A stretch of 64,000 nt of DNA, taken from assembly GCF_900107235.1 (NCBI RefSeq), contig NZ_FNPF01000001.1, positions 1-64,000 of the forward strand, written 5' to 3'. Under the pieces are notes generated by a model, which saw only the letters and a program-made list of their open reading frames with translations, ran no database searches and was not told the DNA's origin. This stretch comes from Citreimonas salinaria. GTDB lineage: Bacteria > Pseudomonadota > Alphaproteobacteria > Rhodobacterales > Rhodobacteraceae. Of this stretch, positions 21,353 through 29,976 are shown in pieces. Made by a program: the position numbers and the translations under genes. Numbering within the stretch: the first letter of the stretch is position 1; each line of letters starts with the position of its first letter.

Positions 21353-22692
21353 CAGACGAGTCCGTCCTGTTCGTCGATGACGAGGAAGACCTGCGCCTGT
21401 CGGCCGAGCAAAGCCTGATGCTCGCCGACCTGCCCGTGCGCCTGTTCGCGCGGGCCGAGGACGCGCTGGCCCATGTGGGACGCGACCGGGCATCCGTGCT
21501 GGTCACCGACATCCGCATGCCGGGCATGGACGGGCTGGCGCTGATGGCCCGCACGCTCGAGATCGACCCCGCACTGCCGGTGATCCTTGTCACCGGCCAC
21601 GGCGACATCGAGCTTGCCGTCCGCTCGATGCGCGACGGCGCCTACGACTTCCTCGAAAAACCCTACGACCCGGCGCGGCTGGTCGAATCGGTGCGCCGCG
21701 CGCTCGACAAGCGGCGGCTGGTGCTGGAGAACCGTGCCCTGCGCCGGCAGGTCGGCCGCCGCGACGCGATCGAGGCGCGTCTGACCGGCCGCAGCGCCGT
21801 CATCGTGGCCCTGCGCCAGCAGCTGCGCGCCGCGGCCCAGACCGATGCCGACGTGCTGATCGTGGGCGAGACCGGCACCGGCAAGGAGGTCGCCGCGCGC
21901 GCCATGCACAAGGCCAGCCCGCGCAGCGAGGGCCCCTTCGTGCATGTCAACTGCGCTGCCCTGCCCGCCGACCTGATCGAATCGGAACTGTTCGGCCACG
22001 AATCCGGCGCCTTCCCCGGCGCCACCCGCACCCGCTACGGCAAGTTCGAACATGCCCGCACCGGCACCGTCTTTCTCGACGAGATCGACTCCCTGCCGAT
22101 GCCGCTTCAGGCCAAGCTGCTGAACGCGATCCAGAACCGCGTGGTGACGCGGCTGGGCTCGAACGAGACGGTTGCGCTCGACATCCGCTTCATCGCCGCC
22201 TCGAAGGGCGATCTCGAACGCGCCGCGGCCGAGGGGCACTTCCGCGCCGACCTGCTCTACCGCCTCAACGTCATCACCCTGCGGATGCCGCCCCTTGCCG
22301 CGCGGGCCGAGGACATCCCCAAGCTGTTCCTCGAACTGGTGCACGAGGCCGCCGCCCGCTACCGCCTGCCCGCGCCCGAGGTGCCCGGCGCGGTGCTGTC
22401 CTCGGTCGCCGCCCGCGCCTGGCCCGGCAACGTGCGCGAGTTGCGCAATGCGGCCGAACGCTTCGCGCTGGGGCTCGACCTGGACCTCGGCGGCGCCGAC
22501 ACCCCCGATGCCGCGCACACGCTGGCCGACCGCGTCGCGGCCCACGAACGAGCGCTGATCGCGGCCGAGCTTGCCGCCCAGGGCGGCAGCATCAAGGCGA
22601 CCTACGAATCCCTCGGCCTGTCGCGCAAGGCGCTCTACGACAAGATGCAGCGCCACCGGCTGGACCGCAGCCAGTTCACCGAGGACGGCTGA
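21349..22692 (+). CDS. dctD: DctD-type response regulator with AAA+ domain
   Basis: An NtrC-family regulator of 447 residues: receiver domain with phospho-acceptor D54 (LVTDIRMPGMDGL), AAA+ domain with Walker A GETGTGKE (173-180), and a C-terminal Fis-type helix-turn-helix (GSIKATYESLGLSRKALYDK). The sigma-54-contacting GAFTGA loop reads GAFPGA (220-225), with Pro in place of the key Thr. This may alter or abolish sigma-54 use. It probably controls the TRAP genes that follow. Confidence 0.93.
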   Translation: MTDESVLFVDDEEDLRLSAEQSLMLADLPVRLFARAEDALAHVGRDRASVLVTDIRMPGMDGLALMARTLEIDPALPVILVTGHGDIELAVRSMRDGAYDFLEKPYDPARLVESVRRALDKRRLVLENRALRRQVGRRDAIEARLTGRSAVIVALRQQLRAAAQTDADVLIVGETGTGKEVAARAMHKASPRSEGPFVHVNCAALPADLIESELFGHESGAFPGATRTRYGKFEHARTGTVFLDEIDSLPMPLQAKLLNAIQNRVVTRLGSNETVALDIRFIAASKGDLERAAAEGHFRADLLYRLNVITLRMPPLAARAEDIPKLFLELVHEAAARYRLPAPEVPGAVLSSVAARAWPGNVRELRNAAERFALGLDLDLGGADTPDAAHTLADRVAAHERALIAAELAAQGGSIKATYESLGLSRKALYDKMQRHRLDRSQFTEDG

Positions 22693-23084
22693 CCCCGCCC
22701 CACGGCGGGCGCCCTGCGCGGCCCGCTTCCGCCGCAACCTGCCGCGGCGCAGCCCCTCGATCCTGGTGAGAATGTCCTCGGCCGGGTGCGGGGGCCGACA
22801 GCCCTCGCCTGCGCCGCGCCGCGGGCGATGTATCGAAAGCCACACATCGGGCCGCGCGCATGGGTCCCTTTCCACTCATTTCCCAAGACGGCTGCGGGTT
22901 TAGCGCAACCACGCAGCAATCGCACCTTGCCCTGCGCATTTTTCGGTCCAAACAGGAACGGGCGCGACACGCGCTCCGGAGGCAGGACGCCCTGCACCCG
23001 GGATCCGCCGCAGCAGGCGCACCCGATGCCGCACGACAGGCATCGGCCGCGCCCGCGACACGGCGCGACAAAAGGGAGAAGAGA
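22693..23084 (+). other. Intergenic region before the TRAP genes
   Basis: This 392-bp gap holds no credible gene. It should contain the promoter for the TAXI transporter. By eye I saw no clear sigma-54 -24/-12 element (GG-N10-GC in TGGCAC/TTGC context), but no matrix search was run. A strong ribosome site (AAGGGAGAAGAGA) precedes the next start. Confidence 0.5.
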
Positions 23085-24080
23085 ATGACGTTCAAGACAC
23101 TCACCGCCATCGCGGCGGGCACCGCGCTCACCGCCGGTGCGGCCCTCGCCGAACAGCACCAGATGGACCGCAGCGACTGGCCCGAAAGCTTCACCGTCGG
23201 CACCGCGTCGCAGGGCGGCACGTATTTCGCCTACGGCTCGGGCTGGGCGAACCTCGTCGCCGAGGAGCTCGGCCTGTCGGGCGGCGCCGAAGTCACCGGC
23301 GGCCCGATGCAGAACATGGCGCTGGTCCACACCGGCGAGGCGCAGTTCGGCATGACCACGATGGGCCCGGCGGCCGAATCGCTGGAAGGCACCAACCCGA
23401 TCGCGCCCGGCCTGCAGATGACCAACGCCTGCGCCATCTTCCCGATGTACCAGACCCCGTTCAGCGTCACCACGCTGGCCTCGTCGGGCATCGAATCGGT
23501 GTCGGACATTCCCGACGGCGCGCGCATCGGCTTCGGCCCCGCCGGCTCGACCTCGGACACCTACTTTCCGCGCATGATGGAAGAACTCGGCGTGAACTTC
23601 GAGCGCCGCAACGGCGGCTGGGACGACCTGGGCGGCCAGCTCCAGGACGGCCTGCTCGACGTGATCGCCTTCGCGGCCGGCGTGCCGGTTCCGGCGGTCA
23701 GCCAGCTCGAGGTGCAGACCGACATCAACATCATCGAGTTCACCGAGGAAGAGCAGCAGCAGATCATCGACGCCTTCCCGGTCTCGGAATTCTCGATCGA
23801 GGCCGACACCTACTCGACCCTCGAGGAGGACGCGCGCTCGGTGGCGATGTGGAACTTCGCGATCGCCAATTGCGACCTGCCCGCCTCCTTCGTGAACGCC
23901 GTCGTCGACACCGTGATGTCCGACAACGAGCGGATGGTCGGCATCCACTCGGCAGCAAGCGAGACGCTTCCCGAGAACTGGGACAAGAACAAGGTCATGA
24001 AGTGGCACCCGGGCGCCGCGCAGTGGTTCGAGGAGAACGCCGGCGCGGACATCCCCGACGACATGATCCACGGCGGCTGA
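23085..24080 (+). CDS. TAXI-family TRAP transporter solute-binding protein
   Basis: The periplasmic substrate-binding subunit of a TRAP transporter of the TAXI class. The 331-residue product has a signal peptide (MTFKTLTAIAAGTALTAGAA, cut after ALA), then the family start ESFTVGTASQGGTYFAYG, GPMQNMALVHTGEAQFGM and IGFGPAGSTSDTYFPRMM. The real start is 23085; a longer frame upstream lacks a ribosome site. The substrate is unknown; known TAXI systems carry compounds such as glutamate or 2-oxoglutarate. It is followed by a hairpin and the fused permease. Confidence 0.94.
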   Translation: MTFKTLTAIAAGTALTAGAALAEQHQMDRSDWPESFTVGTASQGGTYFAYGSGWANLVAEELGLSGGAEVTGGPMQNMALVHTGEAQFGMTTMGPAAESLEGTNPIAPGLQMTNACAIFPMYQTPFSVTTLASSGIESVSDIPDGARIGFGPAGSTSDTYFPRMMEELGVNFERRNGGWDDLGGQLQDGLLDVIAFAAGVPVPAVSQLEVQTDINIIEFTEEEQQQIIDAFPVSEFSIEADTYSTLEEDARSVAMWNFAIANCDLPASFVNAVVDTVMSDNERMVGIHSAASETLPENWDKNKVMKWHPGAAQWFEENAGADIPDDMIHGG

Positions 24081-24104
24081 TCGCCCCCGTCTGACGGAAA
24101 CTGC

Positions 24105-24133
24105 GTGCCGCCCGGACCCGCTCCGGGCGGCAC
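24105..24133 (+). terminator. Strong hairpin between binding protein and permease
   Basis: GTGCCGCCCGGA pairs with TCCGGGCGGCAC around a 5-base loop, 25 bases after the binding-protein stop. No T-run follows, so it probably acts as a partial terminator or 3'-end protector giving excess binding protein over permease, as is common in binding-protein operons. Confidence 0.65.
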
Positions 24134-24240
24134 GTCTGCAAGTGAGGGGCGCGGCCGAAAGACGGCCGGCCGAACGGGCTATGCGACGGGCGGTGCCGTC
24201 TGTAGCCTTGACGAACACGTCTTTCAGGGGGGACGACCAC

Positions 24241-26562
24241 ATGACCGCAGATCGCGACGGGACCAGCACCCGGCCGGACGACACCGGCGACGCGCAGACC
24301 CGCGAAACGGACGGCGACGGCGTCCTGGTGGTCGAGGGCGTCGACGAGGATCCCATCGAGAATTACCGCCGGCTGTTCGTCGGCTGGCGCTTCACGCTGA
24401 TCGCCTGGATGTCGGCGATCTACGCCTTCTTCCACATCGCGGCGCTGAACGGCCTGTCGGTCACCCGCTTCACCGGCTTCGACCTGCCCTTCCTGCCACA
24501 GCTCCCGATGGAGACATGGGACTTCCGCACCGTGCACATCGCCGGCGCGCTGGTCATCGGCTTCCTGCTGTTCGCCGCGCGCGCCTACGACGACGACGGC
24601 AAGCCCGCCCGCGACCGCACAATCGTGCGGCTGGCCGCCTTCGCGCTGCTGATCCCGGCGCTGGTGTCGCTCTACACCGCCATCACCTTCATCCTGCAGA
24701 TCGAGTCCGGCGAGCTGCCGCAGATGGGTGGGCTGACCACCTGGTCCGCCTTCCCCGGCACCCCCCTCTACGAGACCGAAACCTGGTGGTTCGGCTTCCC
24801 GCTTCTGGTGGCGACCATGGGCGGCATCGTGCTCGGCTGGTTCGAGGACCGGCCCCGCGACCGCTTCGCCGCGTCCGACATCCTGATGGGCGTCTGCGCG
24901 GTGACCGTCGCGGCCTACATCATCCCGGTCTACGGCACCGCGGCGCGCAACTCAGTCGGCACGCCGTTCGTACCCATCGGCGTGGCCTTCGCGGCGACCG
25001 CCGGCTCGGCGCTGATCCTCGAGCTCACGCGGCGCGTCACCGGCCTGGCGCTCGTCGTCATCACCGGCGTCTTCCTGGTCTACACCTTCACCGCGCACAT
25101 GCTGCCGGGCATCCTGGCGGTGCAGACCCCCTACACGTGGAAACGCTTCTTCGGCTTCCTCTACACCGACGCGGGCATCCTCGGACCCACCACGGCGGTC
25201 AGCTCGACCTACATCATCCTGTTCATCATCTTCGCGGCCTTCCTGCAGGCCTCCAAGGTGGGCGACTACTTCGTGAACTTCGCCTTCGCCGCCGCCGGGC
25301 GCGCTCGCGGCGGCCCGGCCAAGGTGGCGATCTTCGCCAGCGGCCTCATGGGCATGATCAACGGCACCAGCGCCGGCAACGTGGTGGCCACCGGCTCGCT
25401 TACGATCCCGCTGATGAAGAAGGTGGGCTACCACAAGAAAACCGCCGGCGCGGTCGAGGCCGCCGCCAGCACGGGCGGCCAGATCATGCCGCCGATCATG
25501 GGCGCCGGCGCCTTCATCATGGCCGAGATCACAGGCATCCCCTACACCGAGATCGCCATCGCGGCGATCATCCCCGCGGTCCTCTACTTCGTGTCGGTCT
25601 ACTTCATGGTCGATTTCGAGGCCGCCAAGCTGGGCATGCGCGGCATGCGCGAGGACGAGCTGCCGAAGTTCCGCGACATGATCCGCCGGGTTTTCCTGTT
25701 CCTGCCCATCGTCATCCTGATCGCGGCGCTGTTCATGGGCTACTCGGTCATCCGGGCGGGCACGCTGGCGACGGCGGCGGCCGCGGTGGTCAGCTGGCTG
25801 ACACCCTACCGCATGGGCGCGCGCTCGATCGTCAAGGCGTTCGAGCTGGCCGGCATCATGTCGATCCAGATCATCGCGGTCTGCGCCTGCGCGGGCATCA
25901 TCGTGGGCGTGATCTCCCTCACCGGCGTCGGCGCGCGCTTCTCGTCGCTGCTGCTCGACATCGCCTCGACCTCGCAGCTGCTGGCGCTGTTCTTCGCCAT
26001 GTGCATCTCGATCCTGCTGGGCATGGGCATGCCGACCACGGCCGCCTACGCGGTCGCCGCGTCGGTCGTGGCGCCGGGCCTCGTGCAGCTGGGCATCCCG
26101 CAGCTGACCGCGCACTTCTTCGTGTTCTACTTCGCGGTGCTCTCGGCCATCACGCCACCCGTGGCGCTGGCCAGCTACGCCGCCGCCGGCATCTCGGGCG
26201 CCAACGCGATGGAGACCTCGGTCGCCTCGTTCAAGATCGGCATTGCCGCCTTCATCGTGCCGTTCATGTTCTTCTACAACGGCGCGCTGCTGATGGACGG
26301 CACCTGGTTCGAGATCATCCGCGCCGGCCTGACCGCCACGGTGGGCGTGTTCCTGCTGTCCGCGGGCATCCAGGGCTGGTTCATGGGCGGCCGGGTCGCG
26401 TGGTTCATCCGCGTGGGCCTGATCGTCGCGGCGCTGTTCATGATCGAAGGCGGGCTCTTCACCGACCTCATCGGCGTGGGCGCGGCGGTCGTGCTGTTCT
26501 TCGTGCAGAAGCTGCTGAACCCGTCGCCCGACGCAGGGATCCCGGTGCGCGGCGCCGACTAA
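24241..26562 (+). CDS. Fused TRAP transporter permease (4TM/12TM), TAXI type
   Basis: The membrane part of the TAXI transporter, with small and large TRAP subunits fused in one 773-residue chain. It has many hydrophobic helices from about residue 45 on, the DctM signature region MGMPTTAAYAVAASVVAPG, NGTSAGNVVATGSLTIP, and a C-terminal extension typical of TAXI fusions. The N-terminal 40 residues are acidic and cytoplasmic. ATG at 24241 is supported by AGGGGGG. It uses an ion gradient, not ATP. Its stop codon overlaps that of the convergent kinase gene. Confidence 0.94.
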   Translation: MTADRDGTSTRPDDTGDAQTRETDGDGVLVVEGVDEDPIENYRRLFVGWRFTLIAWMSAIYAFFHIAALNGLSVTRFTGFDLPFLPQLPMETWDFRTVHIAGALVIGFLLFAARAYDDDGKPARDRTIVRLAAFALLIPALVSLYTAITFILQIESGELPQMGGLTTWSAFPGTPLYETETWWFGFPLLVATMGGIVLGWFEDRPRDRFAASDILMGVCAVTVAAYIIPVYGTAARNSVGTPFVPIGVAFAATAGSALILELTRRVTGLALVVITGVFLVYTFTAHMLPGILAVQTPYTWKRFFGFLYTDAGILGPTTAVSSTYIILFIIFAAFLQASKVGDYFVNFAFAAAGRARGGPAKVAIFASGLMGMINGTSAGNVVATGSLTIPLMKKVGYHKKTAGAVEAAASTGGQIMPPIMGAGAFIMAEITGIPYTEIAIAAIIPAVLYFVSVYFMVDFEAAKLGMRGMREDELPKFRDMIRRVFLFLPIVILIAALFMGYSVIRAGTLATAAAAVVSWLTPYRMGARSIVKAFELAGIMSIQIIAVCACAGIIVGVISLTGVGARFSSLLLDIASTSQLLALFFAMCISILLGMGMPTTAAYAVAASVVAPGLVQLGIPQLTAHFFVFYFAVLSAITPPVALASYAAAGISGANAMETSVASFKIGIAAFIVPFMFFYNGALLMDGTWFEIIRAGLTATVGVFLLSAGIQGWFMGGRVAWFIRVGLIVAALFMIEGGLFTDLIGVGAAVVLFFVQKLLNPSPDAGIPVRGAD

Positions 26563-27437
26563 CCCTGCCGGCGGGGCGCAGCACCGCGCCCCGCCAGCTC
26601 CAGCGCGCCCTCCAGCGCGCCGGCGCGCGCCTCGACCAGCGCGATCGCCATGTCCGCCGGCAGATAGGGCGCATAGGCCGCTCCGACGCCGCCGGTCAGG
26701 CACAGCGTGTCCCCCGCGCGATGGCCCAGCCGGCGCAGCGTCATCATGACATGCGCCGCGCCCCGTTTCAGAAGATCGCGCGCCACCGCGTCGCCGTGCG
26801 CCGCCGCCTCGGTCACCAGCGGCGCCAGCGCGGCAAGCTCGGCGGGCGGCACCCGCGCAGCGAAGCGCACGATCTTGCGCGGGCTGCCGTCGAAGCGCAG
26901 CAGCAACCCGGCGGTCAGCGGGCTTTCCTCGCCCAGCCCGTCGACCACCGCCAGCGTCGCCGCCAGCGCCCGCCGCGCCAGCCAGGCGCCCGACGCGTCG
27001 TCGCCCAGCGCCGGACCCCAGCCGCCGGCCAGCCGGATCTGCCCGTCACGCTGCCGCGCGAAGAACGCCCCCGTTCCCAGCCCCGCGACAAAGCCGTCCT
27101 CGCGCCCCAGCGCGCCGCGCACCGCGGCCGGCCGGTCGTCGGCCACCGCGGCACCAGGCAGCCCCAGCGCCGCGCGCAACCGATCCGCATCGTGCGAATC
27201 CACCACGCCGGACAGTCCCAGATGGGCCGGCACGCGGGCCAGCGCGCCCGGCTCCAGGCCGGCCAGCGTCGCCAGTTGCTGCAACCCGGCGCGCAGCGTC
27301 GCGACCGCGCCGTCGAAATCGCCGGAGACGTCGACGCCCCCCAGAACCACGCTGTGCCGCTCGACCGGCGTCTGCAGCGCGAACCGGCAGCGCGTGCCGC
27401 CTCCATCCACGCCGAGACGCCATCCGTCGATGTTCAT
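26559..27437 (-). CDS. BadF/BadG/BcrA/BcrD-type ATPase, probable amino-sugar kinase
   Basis: An actin-fold ATPase of 292 residues. The N-terminal phosphate loop is LGVDGGGTRCRFAL (8-21), with GLSGVVDSHDADR, a second phosphate motif VAGLGTGAFFARQ, GGWGPALGDDASGAWL and LTGGVGAAYAPYLP. In proteobacteria these features are most like N-acetylglucosamine or glucosamine kinases. No sugar transporter is beside it, and its stop overlaps that of the TRAP permease on the other strand, so context does not settle the substrate. Confidence 0.8.
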   Translation of the reverse strand: MNIDGWRLGVDGGGTRCRFALQTPVERHSVVLGGVDVSGDFDGAVATLRAGLQQLATLAGLEPGALARVPAHLGLSGVVDSHDADRLRAALGLPGAAVADDRPAAVRGALGREDGFVAGLGTGAFFARQRDGQIRLAGGWGPALGDDASGAWLARRALAATLAVVDGLGEESPLTAGLLLRFDGSPRKIVRFAARVPPAELAALAPLVTEAAAHGDAVARDLLKRGAAHVMMTLRRLGHRAGDTLCLTGGVGAAYAPYLPADMAIALVEARAGALEGALELAGRGAAPRRQG

Positions 27438-27458
27438 GCCACTCTCTCCCGCCCGGAG

Positions 27459-27474
27459 TTAACCGGACACTAAC
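27459..27474. promoter_or_regulatory. Candidate CtrA site between kinase gene and radC
   Basis: TTAACC-GGACA-CTAAC differs by one base from TTAACC-N5-TTAAC. It lies 22 bp upstream of the kinase start and 24 bp upstream of radC. Such sites precede flagellar and DNA-uptake/repair genes in Rhodobacterales. The match is by eye only. Confidence 0.4.
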
Positions 27475-27497
27475 CAATTCTGCCCGAGGGTCACGCC

Positions 27498-28268
27498 ATG
27501 ACCAGAGGTCCGCACTTCTCGGATGGCCAGGCCCGGCTGTTCGACGCCGACGAGGCCACGCCGGTGCCCGTCCCCGATGCAGGGCGCGCGGCCCTGCCGT
27601 CCTATATCCGCGATCACCGCGCGCGCCTGCGCGAACGCTTCCTTGTCGGCGGGCCGGACGCCCTGCCCGATTACGAGATGCTCGAACTGGTGCTGTTCCG
27701 CGCCATTCCGCGCCGCGACGTGAAGCCGCTGGCGCGCACGCTTCTGGACCGTTTCGGCGATTTCAACGGCGTGTTGTCGGCGCCCGCCGCCCGGTTGCGC
27801 GACGTGGCCGGCGTGGGCGACGCCGTGGTGTGCGAGCTGAAGATCGTCGAGGCCGCCGCCCACCGGCTGGCCCAGTCGAAGGTGCTGCGCAAGCAGGTGG
27901 TCAGCTCGTGGGACGCGCTGCTGGAATATTGCCAGGCCACCATGTCCCACGGCGAGATCGAGCAGTTCCGCGTGCTCTTCCTCGACCGCAAGAACGTCCT
28001 CATCGCGGACGAGGCGCAGGCCCGCGGCACCGTCGACCACGTCCCCGTCTACCCGCGCGAGGTGGTCAAGCGCGCGCTTGAGTTGAACGCCTCGGCGCTG
28101 ATCCTGGTGCACAACCACCCGTCGGGCGACCCCACGCCCAGCCAGGCCGACATCGACATGACCGAGCAGATCCAGATCGCGGCGCAGGCGCTGGGGATCA
28201 CGCTGCACGATCACCTCGTCATCGGCCGCTCAACCGAGCTCAGTTTCCGCGCCCAAGGGCTTCTGTAG
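27498..28268 (+). CDS. radC: RadC family JAB-domain protein
   Basis: The 256-residue product has an N-terminal helix-hairpin-helix-like part (LRDVAGVGDAVVCELKIVEA) and a C-terminal MPN/JAB metalloprotease-like domain with HNHPSGDPTPSQAD (205-218), all metal ligands present. RadC was named for DNA repair, but the biochemical role is unresolved. It stands alone, with a CtrA-like motif directly upstream. Confidence 0.93.
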   Translation: MTRGPHFSDGQARLFDADEATPVPVPDAGRAALPSYIRDHRARLRERFLVGGPDALPDYEMLELVLFRAIPRRDVKPLARTLLDRFGDFNGVLSAPAARLRDVAGVGDAVVCELKIVEAAAHRLAQSKVLRKQVVSSWDALLEYCQATMSHGEIEQFRVLFLDRKNVLIADEAQARGTVDHVPVYPREVVKRALELNASALILVHNHPSGDPTPSQADIDMTEQIQIAAQALGITLHDHLVIGRSTELSFRAQGLL

Positions 28269-28382
28269 CCGCGCCACGGCGCCGCCGGACGGGGGGCCAA
28301 AGGTTGACGATTGGTGAATCCGTCTCTGCAAGCCATTGATGTTGCTGGGGCGCCTTGATGTCCCATCGTGGGACACGCCTTT

Positions 28383-29957
28383 TCAGCGCACCCAGACCTC
28401 GACCCGCCGGTTGATCTGCCGGCCCCAGGCGCTGTCGTCGCAGGCCAGCGGCAACGCCTCTCCGAAGGCCTCCGTGTCGATCTCGACCCGGCCCAGATCC
28501 GCCGTCTCGGCCGCCTCCAGAACGGCCGCCCGCACCGCCTCGGCCCGCTTCCTCGCGATCTCCAGGTTCACCGGCGCCGCGCCCCGACCGTCCGAGAACC
28601 CCACGAAGGCCAGGCCCTGCCCGTCATGCTCGCCCGCCTCCAGCGCGTCCGCCAGGGCCCGCACGTTGGCCCGCGACTGGGCGTCCAGCCGGGCCGAGCC
28701 CGGCTCGAACCGGAACGACGTGGTCAGCCGCCGCCACCCGCTCAACCGGTCTGCCAGCCGCCGCAGTTCGGCCAGGTCCGCCGGCGTGCGGGCGGCCAGG
28801 ATTGCGTTGGCCAGCCGGTCGCCCTGCAGATCCACCGGCACCTCCTCGGCGGCCCGATCGACGAACCCCGCCCGCCGGATCACCACCTGCGCCGCCTCGC
28901 TGCGCGCGTAGGCCAGGAAGTCGCGTCCCAGCGCCGGCAGCCGCCGCGCCGGCAGGTACAGGAACATCGGCGTCGTCAGCGGGTAGTCCTCGGTCTTGAT
29001 GGTCCGCCGCGCGGCCCGCAGCTGGAACCCGCAAGAGCCCGTCAGCACCAGCGGCTTGGCGTCGTCCGTGGTCGAAAAGCTGGCGAAACCGATGCCGAAC
29101 GGATCCCGCTCGACCGCCCGCGCCAGCGCCGCGTTGTCCGCGTGCCGGATCACCTCCTCGCGCAGCGTCGCCCGCGCCGGCTCCAGCAGCCGCCTGGCCA
29201 CCCCGTGGGCAAGCCCCGAGCCCACCTCCCGCAGATGCACCGCGATCGCCACGTCCGGCCCGCCCAGTTCGGACCAGTTGGTGATGTCTCCCGAAAGGAT
29301 GCGCGCCAGGTCGCGCATCGACACCGCGTCGACCGGGTTGCGCGACGCCACCACCGGCACGATCGCGTCCAGCGCCAGCACGACCGACCGGTTGGGCTGC
29401 GTCAGGTCGCCCAGGCCCGCCTCGCGCGCCAGCGCGACCTCGGCCGCGGTGATCTCACGCAAGGCCATGGCAATGTCCGCCTCGTCCGCCAGCAGGTCGG
29501 CAAAGCCCTCGTCCGTGGTGGTCGCCCGCACGGTGAAGCGGCCGACGATGCCCGATTGCGCCGACGCGGCGCCCTTTGGCCGGGACAGGACGTAGACTAC
29601 GTCGCCGCCGGCGGTCTCGCGTTCCGCGATCAGGCCCTCGCTCAGCGCGAAGCCCTCGATCAGCGCCGGGACCAGCACCGAGCCAACCGTTTTCGATCCC
29701 GCAATTTCAAGCTCGGCCACGTAGTTCGTCAGGGACGGGCAGCCGACGCCTTCGCACACCACACCGCTGCCATCCACCGTCAGCTCGCCGTACCGGGTCT
29801 GGACGCGGTAGTACTGCCCGTCGAACCCCAGCAGCGTGCCTGCCACCTCGATCGCGCCGTCACGGGATCGCAGCGCGACATCCTGCGCCCGAGCGGCCAG
29901 CGCCGTGACGGAAAGAAAAAGTGCGGCGCAGAACGCCGCACATCGGTTGATTCTCAA
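28383..29957 (-). CDS. PstS-like phosphate-binding domain fused to OmpA domain
   Basis: A 524-residue envelope protein. It has a signal peptide (MRINRCAAFCAALFLSVTAL, cut near ARA), a middle region like periplasmic phosphate-binding PstS proteins (LEIAGSKTVGSVLVPALIEG, ILSGDITNWSELGGPD), and a C-terminal OmpA/MotB peptidoglycan-binding domain (FVGFSDGRGAAPVNLEIARK, RRVEVWVR). It could hold a phosphate sensor or binding domain at the cell wall. No pstCAB genes are near. It follows the next-listed gene by 19 bases and is probably cotranscribed with it. Confidence 0.85.
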   Translation of the reverse strand: MRINRCAAFCAALFLSVTALAARAQDVALRSRDGAIEVAGTLLGFDGQYYRVQTRYGELTVDGSGVVCEGVGCPSLTNYVAELEIAGSKTVGSVLVPALIEGFALSEGLIAERETAGGDVVYVLSRPKGAASAQSGIVGRFTVRATTTDEGFADLLADEADIAMALREITAAEVALAREAGLGDLTQPNRSVVLALDAIVPVVASRNPVDAVSMRDLARILSGDITNWSELGGPDVAIAVHLREVGSGLAHGVARRLLEPARATLREEVIRHADNAALARAVERDPFGIGFASFSTTDDAKPLVLTGSCGFQLRAARRTIKTEDYPLTTPMFLYLPARRLPALGRDFLAYARSEAAQVVIRRAGFVDRAAEEVPVDLQGDRLANAILAARTPADLAELRRLADRLSGWRRLTTSFRFEPGSARLDAQSRANVRALADALEAGEHDGQGLAFVGFSDGRGAAPVNLEIARKRAEAVRAAVLEAAETADLGRVEIDTEAFGEALPLACDDSAWGRQINRRVEVWVR

Positions 29958-29976
29958 CTGGCCGCCCGATCGTCGT

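Noticed and set aside
22693-23084. Sigma-54 promoter before the TAXI genes
   Set aside because: No convincing -24/-12 pair by eye.
24952-26703. 583-codon open frame antisense to the TRAP permease
   Set aside because: It is Asp/Arg/His/Gly-rich with no family motif, opposite a well-supported membrane protein; a GC-rich shadow frame.
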